From assembly GCA_944324555.1 (NCBI GenBank), contig CALUWU010000151.1, forward strand, positions 1 through 58,112: a DNA stretch of 58,112 bases, in the 5' to 3' direction. The notes under the pieces were generated by a model. It worked only from the letters and a program-made list of their open reading frames with translations, ran no database searches and was not told the origin of the DNA. This DNA is from an uncultured Desulfovibrio sp. (lineage in GTDB: Bacteria > Desulfobacterota > Desulfovibrionia > Desulfovibrionales > Desulfovibrionaceae). This document shows, in pieces, positions 8,877 through 16,814 of the stretch (positions within the stretch are counted from its first letter, which is position 1; each line of letters begins with the position of its first letter). The translations under genes and the position numbers were made by a program.

Positions 8877-9437
8877 CTAGCCGCGCCAGAAGACGCGCGG
8901 GGGATTCCGCTCCGCTTCCGGCAGACGCCCCCGGGCAAAGCCGAGGCTCAGGACGCCGACCTGACGATACGTCTCCGGCACGCCGTAGCGGGCCTTGACG
9001 TCGCTCCTGTTCATGAAGGATTCGGCAAAGCCGATCCAGCAGGCGCCAAGCCCCTGCGCGTGCGCGGCCAGCATGATGTTGGAGGCGCACAGGCTGCCGT
9101 CGTAAACATGCCAGTGCGAAGTCGTATCGCCGTATATGGCAATGACCGTGTGCGCGTCGTAAAAGATATTGTAGGAATCGCGCCGCAGCCATTCCTCATA
9201 TTGCTTCAGCCAGGGTTCTTCCTCCAGACGGGGCGTCAGCCATGCCTTGATCTCGTCCGAAAGGGCGCGGATACGTTCCCGGCCTTCCAGCACGACAAAA
9301 CCCCAGGGCTGCATGCCGGAGCCTGTCGCGGCTTTCGTGCCGAGGCGCAGCAGTTCGTCGACAGTCTCCGCGGGCACGGGCCGATCCTCATAGGCGCGAC
9401 AGGAACGACGGCTGGCAATGCAATGCAGGGCGTCCAT
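8877..9437 (-). CDS. Nitroreductase-family FMN oxidoreductase
   Basis: 186-aa flavoprotein of the nitroreductase fold. The N-terminal ALHCIASRRSCRAYEDRPV with the SRRS/RxY motif binds the FMN phosphate. ATGSGMQPWGFVVLEG and the NIMLAAHAQGLGACWIGF segment are further hallmarks. Members reduce nitro groups, quinones or flavins with NAD(P)H; the natural substrate is not predictable. The start is supported by AAGGAG 7 nt upstream. It stands alone between a terminator and a gap before the M23 peptidase gene. Confidence 0.92.
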   Translation of the reverse strand: MDALHCIASRRSCRAYEDRPVPAETVDELLRLGTKAATGSGMQPWGFVVLEGRERIRALSDEIKAWLTPRLEEEPWLKQYEEWLRRDSYNIFYDAHTVIAIYGDTTSHWHVYDGSLCASNIMLAAHAQGLGACWIGFAESFMNRSDVKARYGVPETYRQVGVLSLGFARGRLPEAERNPPRVFWRG

Positions 9438-9542
9438 GACGGTTCTCCTTTCCGGCGCGGCCGGGCCGCGCGACGGGCAAGACGGTTTCGCGGGGAGATC
9501 GGCCGCCCGACCATCCCCGCAAAGACGGAATTCCGAACCTGA

Positions 9543-10439
9543 TCAATCCAGGATATAGCGCATGGGATTGACGGGCACGCCGTTCAGCCGCACCTCGTAG
9601 TGCAGATGGGGCCCGGTCGCCCGGCCGGTCATGCCCACGTAGCCGATGACCTGCCCGCGCCGCACCCATTGCCCGCGCTCCACGAGAAAGCGCTGCATGT
9701 GCGCGTACTTGGTGACGATTCCCGAACCGTGATTCACTTCCACGCTGTTGCCGTAGGCGCCGTCGCGCCCGGCCAGCTGCACCGTGCCTTCCGCCGTGGC
9801 GACAATGGGGGTGCCGCTGCGGGCGCTGATGTCTATGCCCTTGTGGAACTGCACCCGTCCCCCGCCAAAGGGCGAGCTGCGGCTGCCGAACGCGGAGGAA
9901 ATGAATCCCTGCGCGGGCCAGATGGTCGGCAGAGAGGCCAGAGTATCCTTGTGTTCCCGCAGGGCCCGCAGCAGGTCCTGCTGCAGGACCTCTTCCAGGC
10001 GGGCGCTTTCCTGCAACGAGGAAAGAAACTCCTGAATCTTGCGGACGGCCAGCTCCTGCCGGTGCATGGGCACATAGGCGCGCGCGAAGGAAGAGGAGGC
10101 CGGCCCCCCGGTTTCGGGCGCATCCTTCTCCATGTTCATCATGATTCGCAGCTTGGCGTCAAAATTGCGAACGCGCTCCAGATCGTCGGAGATCTCGTCG
10201 ATGCGCCCGCTGATGCCGCTGAGCTGCCGGCGCTGCTCCTCAAGCAGGCGGCTGCTTTCGGCCAGCTCCGAACGCAGATGCCGGTTTTGCAGCCATTCGC
10301 GCCAGAGCCAGACATTGCACGCCGCCACCGCCGCGACGACAAGCACGACGAAGACGCCGAACCAGCCCCGCATGCGAACGTTGCGGCTGCCGCTGGAGCC
10401 TTCCTTGAAAATGACTATGTGGTATTTGCCGAAAAGCAT
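9543..10439 (-). CDS. M23-family peptidoglycan metallopeptidase, membrane-anchored with coiled coil
   Basis: 298 aa. A short cytoplasmic N-terminus is followed by one transmembrane segment (about residues 26-46, GVFVVLVVAAVAACNVWLW), a coiled coil (about 50-95, rich in E/R/Q/L) and a C-terminal LytM/M23 domain. The zinc ligands are visible in FHKGIDIS and PHLHYEV, so the enzyme looks active. Members cut cross-links in murein or activate amidases during cell growth or division. The start has only a weak GCGAG upstream, and no better one was found. It lies near the MATE gene on the same strand with a gap of about 60 nt. Confidence 0.9.
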   Translation of the reverse strand: MLFGKYHIVIFKEGSSGSRNVRMRGWFGVFVVLVVAAVAACNVWLWREWLQNRHLRSELAESSRLLEEQRRQLSGISGRIDEISDDLERVRNFDAKLRIMMNMEKDAPETGGPASSSFARAYVPMHRQELAVRKIQEFLSSLQESARLEEVLQQDLLRALREHKDTLASLPTIWPAQGFISSAFGSRSSPFGGGRVQFHKGIDISARSGTPIVATAEGTVQLAGRDGAYGNSVEVNHGSGIVTKYAHMQRFLVERGQWVRRGQVIGYVGMTGRATGPHLHYEVRLNGVPVNPMRYILD

Positions 10440-10503
10440 ATCTCGCTACATATAAAAGAATGCGCCGCGAACCGCAACAGACGGGCCCGGGTTCCCGCCG
10501 CGT

Positions 10504-11895
10504 TCAGCGATGTTCCCAACGAATCAGACGCACGCCCCAGAGCTCCCGCCGCGACCAGTAAAACACCAGCAGACAGGTGACAAAGGCCAGCGCGTCGGAA
10601 ATGGGTATCGCCAGCCAGACGCCGTCCAGCCCCAGAAAGCGCGGCGCGACAAGCACGCAGGGAATCAGATAGACGCACTGCCGCGACAGCGCCAGAAAGG
10701 CCGACAGACCCGCGCGCCCGACGGACTGGAAAAAGTTGCTGATAATGACCTGCGCGCCCACGACCGGCATGGCCAGCGCGCACAGGCGCAGGCCGCGCAC
10801 GGCATGCTCGGCGAGGGGACCGCTCTCGGAAAAGAGCGACACAATGAGGCCGGGGAAGAGCTCCGCCGCCAGACAGCCCGCGCTCGTCACCAGGGTGCCG
10901 GCCGCAATGCCCAGCCGGAGCGCCTCGCGCACGCGCGAAGGCCGCCGCGCGCCAAAGTTGTAGCCAAGCACCGGCTGCATGCCCTGCGCCAGCCCCATGA
11001 CAACCATGACAAAGAGAAAAAGAACCCGGTTGATGACGCCGAACGCGCCGATGGCGGCGTCGCCGCCGTGTTCCCGCAGGGCAAGGTTGATGACGCCCAC
11101 CACGGCGCAGGCGCAGAGATTCATCAGACAGGGCGCAAGCCCGATGGCAAGAACGGCCCTGACCGCCTGAAGGCGCAGCCCCCAGAAGCCCCGCGAAAAG
11201 CACAGGGACGACGAGGCCGCGCAAAAATGCCGCAGCACCCAGAGCAGCCCGACGGCCTGCGCGCACAGCGTGGCCAGCGCCGCGCCGAAAATCCCCCAGC
11301 CCAGCGCCTTGATGAAGACGGGCGCAAAGAGGGCGTTGCAGACGACCGTCAGCACCAGCGCCGACATGGCCTTGTAGGGGTAGCCGCTGGCCCGCATGAT
11401 GTGGGTCAGATTGAACATGCTGTAACCGATGGGCAGCGACAACAAAAAGACTTGCATGAAATCGCGCGCCGGTTCGAGAGTCCGGTCGCTGGCGCCAAAC
11501 AGCAGCAGGGCGGGCTCAAGCGCGAGGGAGCCCGCAAGGCAGAAAAGCGCGCCGACGATCACGTTAAGGACCGCGACGTTGCCAAGGACGCGCCGCGCGC
11601 CGTCCATATCCTTCGCGCCCATGCGGATGGAGCAGACGGCGGCCCCGCCGACGCCCAGAAGCATGCCGAAGGCAAAGGCCACGTTCATCAGCGGAAAGGC
11701 CACGCCCAGCGCCGTCAGCGCGTCCGGCCCGACCCACCTGCCGATAAAGATGCTGTCGACAATATTGTAGAGGGAAACCGCAATCATTCCCGCAATGGCG
11801 GGCAGCGAATAGCTGAACAGAAGCCGGGGCACGGGGGCCGCGCCCAGGGCGGCGGCCCCCTGCAGCTTCGCGGAAGGCGTCGGCAAGTTCTTCAT
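10504..11895 (-). CDS. MATE-family efflux transporter
   Basis: 463-aa protein with about twelve transmembrane segments in two homologous halves. The first half has SLPAIAGMIAVSLYNIVDSIFIGRWVGPDALTA, the classic start of bacterial MATE/NorM-like sodium or proton antiporters. GMQPVLGYNFGARRP is the second signature. These export cationic drugs or metabolites. The ATG at 11895 has GAGGAA 6 nt upstream. The longer frame to 11994 runs into a module A repeat and is not used. The repeat and the FRG gene's promoter fill the gap upstream (11896-12312). Confidence 0.92.
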   Translation of the reverse strand: MKNLPTPSAKLQGAAALGAAPVPRLLFSYSLPAIAGMIAVSLYNIVDSIFIGRWVGPDALTALGVAFPLMNVAFAFGMLLGVGGAAVCSIRMGAKDMDGARRVLGNVAVLNVIVGALFCLAGSLALEPALLLFGASDRTLEPARDFMQVFLLSLPIGYSMFNLTHIMRASGYPYKAMSALVLTVVCNALFAPVFIKALGWGIFGAALATLCAQAVGLLWVLRHFCAASSSLCFSRGFWGLRLQAVRAVLAIGLAPCLMNLCACAVVGVINLALREHGGDAAIGAFGVINRVLFLFVMVVMGLAQGMQPVLGYNFGARRPSRVREALRLGIAAGTLVTSAGCLAAELFPGLIVSLFSESGPLAEHAVRGLRLCALAMPVVGAQVIISNFFQSVGRAGLSAFLALSRQCVYLIPCVLVAPRFLGLDGVWLAIPISDALAFVTCLLVFYWSRRELWGVRLIRWEHR

Positions 11896-11969
11896 GATTC
11901 TTTCCTCGGGTTTCGTCGGCATGACCCGCATGTTCTTTCCTTGCGGTCTCCCGAACGCAAGGCCGCTCC

Positions 11970-12112
11970 AGAGCGTTTTCAGCTTGAAACGCATTGCGCT
12001 TCAAACCATACGGCCTGTAGTTTTACTGAAAAAACGCGGTGTTCCGCTCGCTTCGGGCCGGGCGGCGCGCCGCCGCCTCGCGTTTCGCCGTTTTCAAAGG
12101 AAAAATGCTCTA
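11970..12112 (-). repeat. Module A repeat copy (inverted orientation)
   Basis: Starts AGAGCGTTTTCAGCTTGAAACGC and ends CAAAGGAAAAATGCTCT on the plus strand, which is the reverse-complement orientation of the copies at 6573 and 52095. The internal GTTTGAAACGC hairpin is partly degraded (CTTGAAACGCATTGCGCTTCAA). It lies between the MATE gene and the FRG gene. Confidence 0.8.
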
Positions 12113-12235
12113 CCCCCCGAAAGACGCAATGGCAAGCGCCGGCCGGGCGCCCCCGGCGGAGCTTTCATGCGTCCGGCCTTCGGGATGCAATGCACAATGG
12201 AATATTTTATAGAAGTTAGAAATATCGCTTTCCTT

Positions 12236-12264
12236 TTTACAAAATGTTATTTATGATATATAGA
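12236..12264 (+). promoter_or_regulatory. Sigma70-type promoter for the FRG-domain gene
   Basis: TTTACA (12236-12241), 17-bp spacer, TATAGA (12259-12264), inside a locally AT-rich stretch 12196-12310 that contrasts with the GC-rich surroundings. It lies about 50 nt before the ATG. Confidence 0.6.
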
Positions 12265-12312
12265 GAATGCCGATTTCTCCATCGAAAGCTCTATTTTGAC
12301 AAGAGGGCACAC

Positions 12313-13128
12313 ATGAGTTCCGAAGATTTTGCACACGGCATAAGAACGCTGACGCTGGACGGCTGGGAATCGTTTTCCGAACCCCTGAACGGACGCGGCT
12401 CCTACGTCTGGCGGGGTCAGCGCCGGGAAGACTGGCCCCTGCTTTCCGCCTTTGATCGCTGTTTTCCCGCGGAAGCTCCCTATAACGAACGGGAAGCCAA
12501 GGCCTACGAACATCTGGAACGCTTTCGCTACCTGATGCGCGGTCAGCTGGACGAGGCGCTGGAACTGGCCCTGAGCCGGAGGCGTCAGGACAACGACTGG
12601 TGGGCGCTCGGCCAGCAGCACGGCCTGCATACGCCGCTGCTCAGCTGGACGGCCTCGCCCTATGTGGCGCTCTATTTCGCGGTGCGGCGCTTTTGCAGCT
12701 TTGACGAAAGCCGGGCGTCCTTCATCTGCATCTGGGGCCTGCCGCCGCTGGATCACATCAACACCCGGCTTCGCTCCCACATCATGGAGCACGACCCCGA
12801 TCGCTATGCTCAGGAATGCGCCCGCAAATGCGTGGACGCCTTCTATCCCTATCAGGCCATTACCTTCCGCCTGACCAGCCAGAGCGCCTTTTTCACCAAG
12901 ACGCCGTACGGCGTGACGCTGGAAGACTGGCTTATGGCCAACGGCTGCGAGGACGACGAAAACCTTGTGCGGATCAAGATTCCCTTTACGCGCCGCACGG
13001 CCCAGGACTGCCTCCGCCACCTCACGCAGATGAACATCAATCCCCTTACCTTGTGGCCCGCCCGCGAGGGCGCCTGCCTGCTTGCCAACATTGCCGTGCA
13101 GGTCGACGGGTACCATACGTTCTGGTAG
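12313..13128 (+). CDS. FRG-domain protein, function unknown
   Basis: 271-aa soluble protein. FRG-domain hallmarks are clear: SYVWRGQRREDWPLLSAFDR near residues 30-49, then WWALGQQHGLHTPLLSWT-ASPYVALYFA near residues 97-124, matching the family's QHyGlPTrLLDwT...ALyFA core. The biochemical activity of FRG proteins is not established; they are scattered among bacteria and phage-related loci. The ATG at 12313 has AGAGGG upstream; the frame upstream to 12244 is in the promoter region. The gene stands alone, has an AT-rich leader unlike its neighbours, and is convergent with ffs. A defence or stress role is only a guess from its patchy distribution. Confidence 0.82.
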   Translation: MSSEDFAHGIRTLTLDGWESFSEPLNGRGSYVWRGQRREDWPLLSAFDRCFPAEAPYNEREAKAYEHLERFRYLMRGQLDEALELALSRRRQDNDWWALGQQHGLHTPLLSWTASPYVALYFAVRRFCSFDESRASFICIWGLPPLDHINTRLRSHIMEHDPDRYAQECARKCVDAFYPYQAITFRLTSQSAFFTKTPYGVTLEDWLMANGCEDDENLVRIKIPFTRRTAQDCLRHLTQMNINPLTLWPAREGACLLANIAVQVDGYHTFW

Positions 13129-13152
13129 CTCTCCCCGGGGCGCGCCCCGAAG

Positions 13153-13190
13153 AACAAAAGAAACCGCGAACATTGCTGTTCGCGGTTTCT
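13153..13190 (-). terminator. Rho-independent terminator of ffs
   Basis: Perfect stem GAAACCGCGAACA / TGTTCGCGGTTTC (13160-13189) with a four-base loop, followed on the minus strand by TTTTGTTC. It sits just downstream of the SRP RNA and is convergent with the FRG gene. Confidence 0.85.
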
Positions 13191-13192
13191 GT

Positions 13193-13277
13193 GGGCCGGG
13201 CACCCGGCAACATCTGTTACCGCTGCTTTCTTTCGAACCTGACGGGGTTGGCAGTGCAGCCGCCGCCCGGCTTGGCA
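13193..13277 (-). ncRNA. ffs: Bacterial small SRP RNA (4.5S RNA)
   Basis: On the minus strand the sequence has the conserved SRP core: a GTCAGG asymmetric-loop strand, an apical TTCGAAAG-type tetraloop and an AAGCAGC-GGTAACAGATG strand. A closing helix is formed by GCCGGGC (13271-13265) and GCCCGGC (13201-13195). Length is about 85 nt. The RNA binds Ffh and targets nascent membrane proteins to FtsY/SecYEG. A strong terminator follows at once. The ends are estimated from the closing helix. Confidence 0.88.
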
Positions 13278-13331
13278 ACACTCTAGCGAAGCGGGACGGC
13301 GCTTGTCAAGTACGACCGCCGGCGCGCGCCG

Positions 13332-14114
13332 TCAATTTTCAATGACGGTTCCCAGCGGCTCCCCGTCGCGCAGGCAGCGCAGCAGGGCCGAAGGCTGACG
13401 CCCGTCAAGAATCAGCGCGCGCCCGCAGCCCTTGTCCAGCGCGTGCAGGCAGGACTGCACCTTGGGAATCATGCCGCCGTTGACGACCTCGCTTTCAATC
13501 AGGCGGGCCACGTCCGCCCGGTCAAGACGCGGCAGCAGGCGCCGGTCGGCGTCCAGCACGCCCGGAACGTCGGAAATCAGCACGAAGCAGTCGGCGCGCA
13601 GCGCGCCCGCCACGGCGCCCGCGGCCGTATCGGCGTTGACGTTGAGCGCCTGCCCCTGCGCCCCGGAAGCCACCGGCGCGACCACGGGAACAAAGCCGCC
13701 TTCAAGCAGGCAGGCAAGCAGAGAAGCGTCCACCGCCTCAATATCGCCCACCAGACCAAGGGCGGCGTCCCGAATCCGCGCGCGCAGCAGGCCGCCGTCG
13801 CGCCCGCTGACGCCGGCGGCCCGGCATCCCGCCGCCGCCAGACGCGCGGTCACGTTCTTGTTGACCTGGCCGCACAGAACCATTTCCACGGCCTCCATGG
13901 TCGCCTCGTCCGTCACGCGCAGCCCCTTCTCGAAACGGCTCTCGATATGCAGACGCTGCAGGAGCGCGCCTATCTGCGGGCCGCCGCCGTGCACCACGAC
14001 CATTCGCCCGCCCTCGCCCTGCAGGCGCGTCACGTCCCGCGCGAAGGCCGCGCACAAATCTTCCTTGTCCATGGCGTGACCGCCGAACTTCACGACGACC
14101 GTTTCCTGCTTCAT
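13332..14114 (-). CDS. argB: Acetylglutamate kinase
   Basis: 260 aa. Phosphorylates N-acetylglutamate in the second step of arginine synthesis, in the cytoplasm. Amino-acid kinase fold motifs: VVVKFGGHAM (Gly-rich, ATP), VVVHGGGPQIGALL (acetylglutamate site), ALNVNADTAAGAVA and VLISDVPGVLD. VNGGMIPKVQSCLHAL is the C-terminal substrate loop. Length is a little shorter than the roughly 295-aa arginine-sensitive forms; the missing piece is the N-terminal helix tied to arginine feedback, so it may be arginine-insensitive (inference). RBS GAGGAGA precedes the ATG. No other arg gene is adjacent. Confidence 0.95.
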   Translation of the reverse strand: MKQETVVVKFGGHAMDKEDLCAAFARDVTRLQGEGGRMVVVHGGGPQIGALLQRLHIESRFEKGLRVTDEATMEAVEMVLCGQVNKNVTARLAAAGCRAAGVSGRDGGLLRARIRDAALGLVGDIEAVDASLLACLLEGGFVPVVAPVASGAQGQALNVNADTAAGAVAGALRADCFVLISDVPGVLDADRRLLPRLDRADVARLIESEVVNGGMIPKVQSCLHALDKGCGRALILDGRQPSALLRCLRDGEPLGTVIEN

Positions 14115-14156
14115 GAAAATTTCTCCTCAATCGTGTCTTTGATTTTCCGCACGACG

Positions 14157-14262
14157 GGCAGCGGCGCGCCGCCGCCTCGCGTTTCACCTTTTTCAAAGGT
14201 GAAACGCTCTAGTGTTAACAGACCCCAGGGTCAGGACTCATATCAAGAGCCGTTTTCTTGCG
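14157..14262 (-). repeat. Partial module A joined to a module B end fragment
   Basis: 14157-14211 matches the last third of an inverted module A (GCCGCCTCGCGTTTCACC...GGTGAAACGCTCTAG). After a short AGTGTTAACAGACCC spacer, CAGGGTCAGGACTCAT (about 14224-14239) matches the outer end of a module B read in reverse. Bases 14263-14320 between this and the next B copy are AT-rich with no gene. Confidence 0.65.
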
Positions 14263-14320
14263 GGATAACAGATAAAAATAAAATATTCATATATTACAAC
14301 AACGTCCATCTTTACCCTCG

Positions 14321-14409
14321 GCGCGTTATGCGCGGGTTTTGGGGAAGATGGGAAAGTTTGAGGGGTTTCTTCCCCCTCAAAACAAAACGTAATGAGTCCT
14401 GAGCCTAAT
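14321..14409 (+). repeat. Module B copy (shortened hairpin)
   Basis: Carries the shared head TTATGCGCGGGTTTTGGGGA, a collapsed inner hairpin (TTTGAGGGG / CCCCCTCAAA) and the full shared tail ACGTAATGAGTCCTGAGCCTA. Its last bases are the complement of the stop codon of the gene that ends at 14405. Confidence 0.75.
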
Positions 14410-14743
14410 GCCCGGAATAATCCAGAACATTGTTGAGCGGCGCGACGCGGGAGCGGAGTTCGCCGTCGTGGAAGGAATGCCGCGTCAGCCGCCAGCCTTC
14501 AAGATCAATGACGTCCATCTTGCCTTGCAGCGTTCCGGCCGCCGCCCGCAGCGCGGCGACGACCTCCTCCTCGGGAAAGTAGCTGCCTTCAAAGGAAATA
14601 CGCAGCATGTCGCCGACGCGATCCAGCAGGGGCTCGTCGTCGCTGTCGGGCAGGGCGTCCGCCAGGGCCGCGCGCAGGGCCGTCTCCAGAGAGGCGTCGG
14701 CGGGATACACATGGCCGTAAACTTTCACAAGGGGGTCGCGCAT
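14405..14743 (-). CDS. 112-aa conserved-looking protein of unknown function
   Basis: Acidic, soluble 112-aa protein (MRDPLVKVYGHVYPADASLE...), no signal peptide and no recognised domain. The ATG overlaps the stop of the upstream TPR-like gene as TGATG, so translation is coupled and the two proteins are probably needed together. The longer frame to 15016 lies inside the upstream gene and is rejected. The TAG stop coincides with the tail of a module B repeat. Reality of the gene rests on the coupling and on a balanced amino-acid composition. Confidence 0.6.
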   Translation of the reverse strand: MRDPLVKVYGHVYPADASLETALRAALADALPDSDDEPLLDRVGDMLRISFEGSYFPEEEVVAALRAAAGTLQGKMDVIDLEGWRLTRHSFHDGELRSRVAPLNNVLDYSGH

Positions 14744-16017
14744 CAAGGCCTCGGAGAAAAGACAAAGGGATCGGGAAGAACCCGCACGCGCACGGGCACG
14801 ACGCGCGAAGCGGCCCGGGCCGTCTCCGGCGTGACCGGAGGCCAGAGCGGCACGTCGCGGCGCGCTTCCACGCCTTCCGGCACGGGCAGGCGCGGCGGCG
14901 GCGCTTCGGGGAAGGTTTCGGGCGCGCCGTCGGGCGGCAGGCAGCGCCCGCGTCCGCGCAGGGCGGCCAGCCCTTCGCAGTCGCCCAGCGCGCAGGCCGC
15001 CGTCAGGTCCTCGCACATGCCGGCTTCATTGCCGCGCAGCATCCGCAGGGCGCCCCGCGCCCGCAGGATGTCCCGGCGGCGCCCGTCGTGCGCCAGAGAG
15101 CCGACCGGAGCCGGCGCGGCGCGCAGGGCGGCGTCAAGATCTTCCTCCGCCAGCGCGGGCTGCTGCAGACGCCAGTGGGCCAGAGCCCGCACATAGCGCG
15201 CCCGCGCAAGATCCGGCGCAAGCCGCAGGGCCGCCGAGGCCGCCTCCACGCACTGCTGGGGCAGACCGGCGCGCAGACGGGCTTCGGCCAGCATGAGGCG
15301 GGCAAGGGCGCTTTCCGGCGCGGCGGCGACCAGTTCTTCAAGCCGGGGCATGTCCTGCGCTCCGGCCAGCCAGCCGTCGGAGGCGTCCAGCAGCAGACGC
15401 CGCACGTCGCCAAGCAGCGCTTCCAGAGCGGACGCCGCAGCGCGCAGCGATTCCGTATCGGCGGCGGCGTCGACGCGCCGCGCCGCCTCTTCCGCCTCCT
15501 GCAAAAGCCGCCGCCAGGCAAGGGCCCGGTCGGTATCGGCCTGCAGGCGCGCCGCGCGCGCCCCGGCGTCGGGAAGCGCGCGCAGGGTAAGCGTCACGCC
15601 GTCGGGACGAAGGCGGCACATGGACGGCGCCCCGTCCAGCTCCAGCCCGCCGGCGGCTTCCGCGGGTTCGCACACGCGGTTTGGCTCCAGAAAGAAGTCG
15701 CTTGCCGCCGCAATCGGGGCAAGACCAAAATTTTCGGGGAAGGAACCGGGCAGGCGGGGCAGCGCCAGCTCCAGCGCGTGCAGCCAGCCCCGGGCGACGG
15801 CCCGCCGGAACAGCGCCTCCCGGCAGACGGCTCCCGACGCTTCCGGCAGGACGATCCGCAGGCTCACAGGCTCGAACGGCGCCGCCGCGACCGTCGAAAC
15901 GGTCAGACACAAGACAAGAAGCGCAAGAAAGGCGCGCCGGAAACGCCGGCGCCCGCCGCGTCCGGCGCGCGTCGTGAAGAGGCGCGGGGGGATGCGGCGG
16001 GCGTCGGAAGCGTTCAT
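14743..16017 (-). CDS. Secreted TPR-like protein of unknown function
   Basis: 424 aa. A basic N-terminus is followed by a hydrophobic segment (about residues 30-45) ending VAAAP, a likely signal peptide. Then come a region with scattered cysteines and alanine-rich helices, including two tandem TPR-like units near residues 240-310 (ARLMLAEARLRAGLPQQC..., LARARYVRALAHWRLQQPAL). The last 60 residues are Pro-rich. It sits 42 nt after the lipoprotein gene and overlaps the 112-aa gene, so the three look like an envelope operon. TPR-like proteins usually scaffold complexes; no enzyme motif is seen. Confidence 0.7.
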   Translation of the reverse strand: MNASDARRIPPRLFTTRAGRGGRRRFRRAFLALLVLCLTVSTVAAAPFEPVSLRIVLPEASGAVCREALFRRAVARGWLHALELALPRLPGSFPENFGLAPIAAASDFFLEPNRVCEPAEAAGGLELDGAPSMCRLRPDGVTLTLRALPDAGARAARLQADTDRALAWRRLLQEAEEAARRVDAAADTESLRAAASALEALLGDVRRLLLDASDGWLAGAQDMPRLEELVAAAPESALARLMLAEARLRAGLPQQCVEAASAALRLAPDLARARYVRALAHWRLQQPALAEEDLDAALRAAPAPVGSLAHDGRRRDILRARGALRMLRGNEAGMCEDLTAACALGDCEGLAALRGRGRCLPPDGAPETFPEAPPPRLPVPEGVEARRDVPLWPPVTPETARAASRVVPVRVRVLPDPFVFSPRP

Positions 16018-16059
16018 GCGGAAACGGCGGGAAGTTCAGCCAGACAATGCGTCCCGACC

Positions 16060-16641
16060 CTAGCGGGCCACGGACTGCTTGATCTTGGCGGCCATGGGCT
16101 GCACGAGATCGAGCATGGTCTGACGCATAAGATCATCGGCCACGGAGCCGCCGGGCAGGCCGTTGCGGCTCTGGCCGGAGGTGAGGGTTTCGCTCATGAC
16201 CTTGCCGCCGCGGCTGGCGAGGACATAGGTCGCGCGCATGCCGGTCGTCAGTTCCGTGGACGACACTTCCTTGATCCAGACCTCTTCCAGCTTGCCGGTA
16301 ATGATGTAGTCGGGATTGCCGCTGCGGGCCTGGCCGGGCGTCAGCGCGTAGGAGACCTGCAGGCCGGCGCGCGTCAGCTCGTCGGCAAGTCCGCGGCTGA
16401 CCCACTGGGCCACATCTTCGGTCGCCACGAAAGCGGAACCGTCACGGCGCGTGCCAAGATTGGCGTCCATGCGCTTGTCCTCGAAGGGAACAACGCTGAT
16501 GCGCGGCGCATTGGGCGCGGGCAGTACCGACACGCCGGGCTGAGGCAACGGCAGCAGGCGGACGGTATTGCTCGGGCCGCAGGCCGAAAGCAGCAGGGCC
16601 AACGACAGGACAAAAAGCGGCGCAATGCGGGTCAGTTTCAT
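16060..16641 (-). CDS. YajG-like outer-membrane lipoprotein
   Basis: 193 aa. The signal peptide ends in the lipobox LLLSACGPSN, so the mature protein starts at a lipidated Cys. The body (ISVVPFEDKRMD..., V-QWVSRGLADELTRAGLQV, DYIITGKLEEVWIKE) resembles the YajG/uncharacterised lipoprotein family. The residue after Cys is Gly, not Asp, which under the E. coli rule would favour the outer membrane. The ATG at 16641 is chosen because the lipoprotein signal starts there (MKLTRIAPL); an in-frame ATG 6 nt upstream is possible. Its own promoter is seen at 16689-16717. It is divergent from serS. Confidence 0.75.
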   Translation of the reverse strand: MKLTRIAPLFVLSLALLLSACGPSNTVRLLPLPQPGVSVLPAPNAPRISVVPFEDKRMDANLGTRRDGSAFVATEDVAQWVSRGLADELTRAGLQVSYALTPGQARSGNPDYIITGKLEEVWIKEVSSTELTTGMRATYVLASRGGKVMSETLTSGQSRNGLPGGSVADDLMRQTMLDLVQPMAAKIKQSVAR

Positions 16642-16688
16642 GATCATCTCACACGTTGGTTTAGAGTTTATCAAAAGTCCAGAGAATA

Positions 16689-16717
16689 TCTATATACGTT
16701 CCTTTGCCGTCTTGCAA
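16689..16717 (-). promoter_or_regulatory. Sigma70 promoter for the lipoprotein operon
   Basis: TTGCAA (16717-16712), 17-bp spacer, TATAGA (16694-16689) on the minus strand, about 45 nt upstream of the ATG. Confidence 0.6.
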
Positions 16718-16814
16718 GGCAAGGGGAGTGAATGATACCGTGCAGCGTCGTCGGGGCCGGCCGCGCGACGCGCGCGGCCGGCGACCGGACAGAAAATGCC
16801 GTAGGAGCGCATCC

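Noticed and set aside
12244-12312. Extension of the FRG protein upstream to ATG at 12244
   Set aside because: It would place the start inside the -35/-10 promoter region and lacks a ribosome-binding site, whereas ATG at 12313 has AGAGGG.
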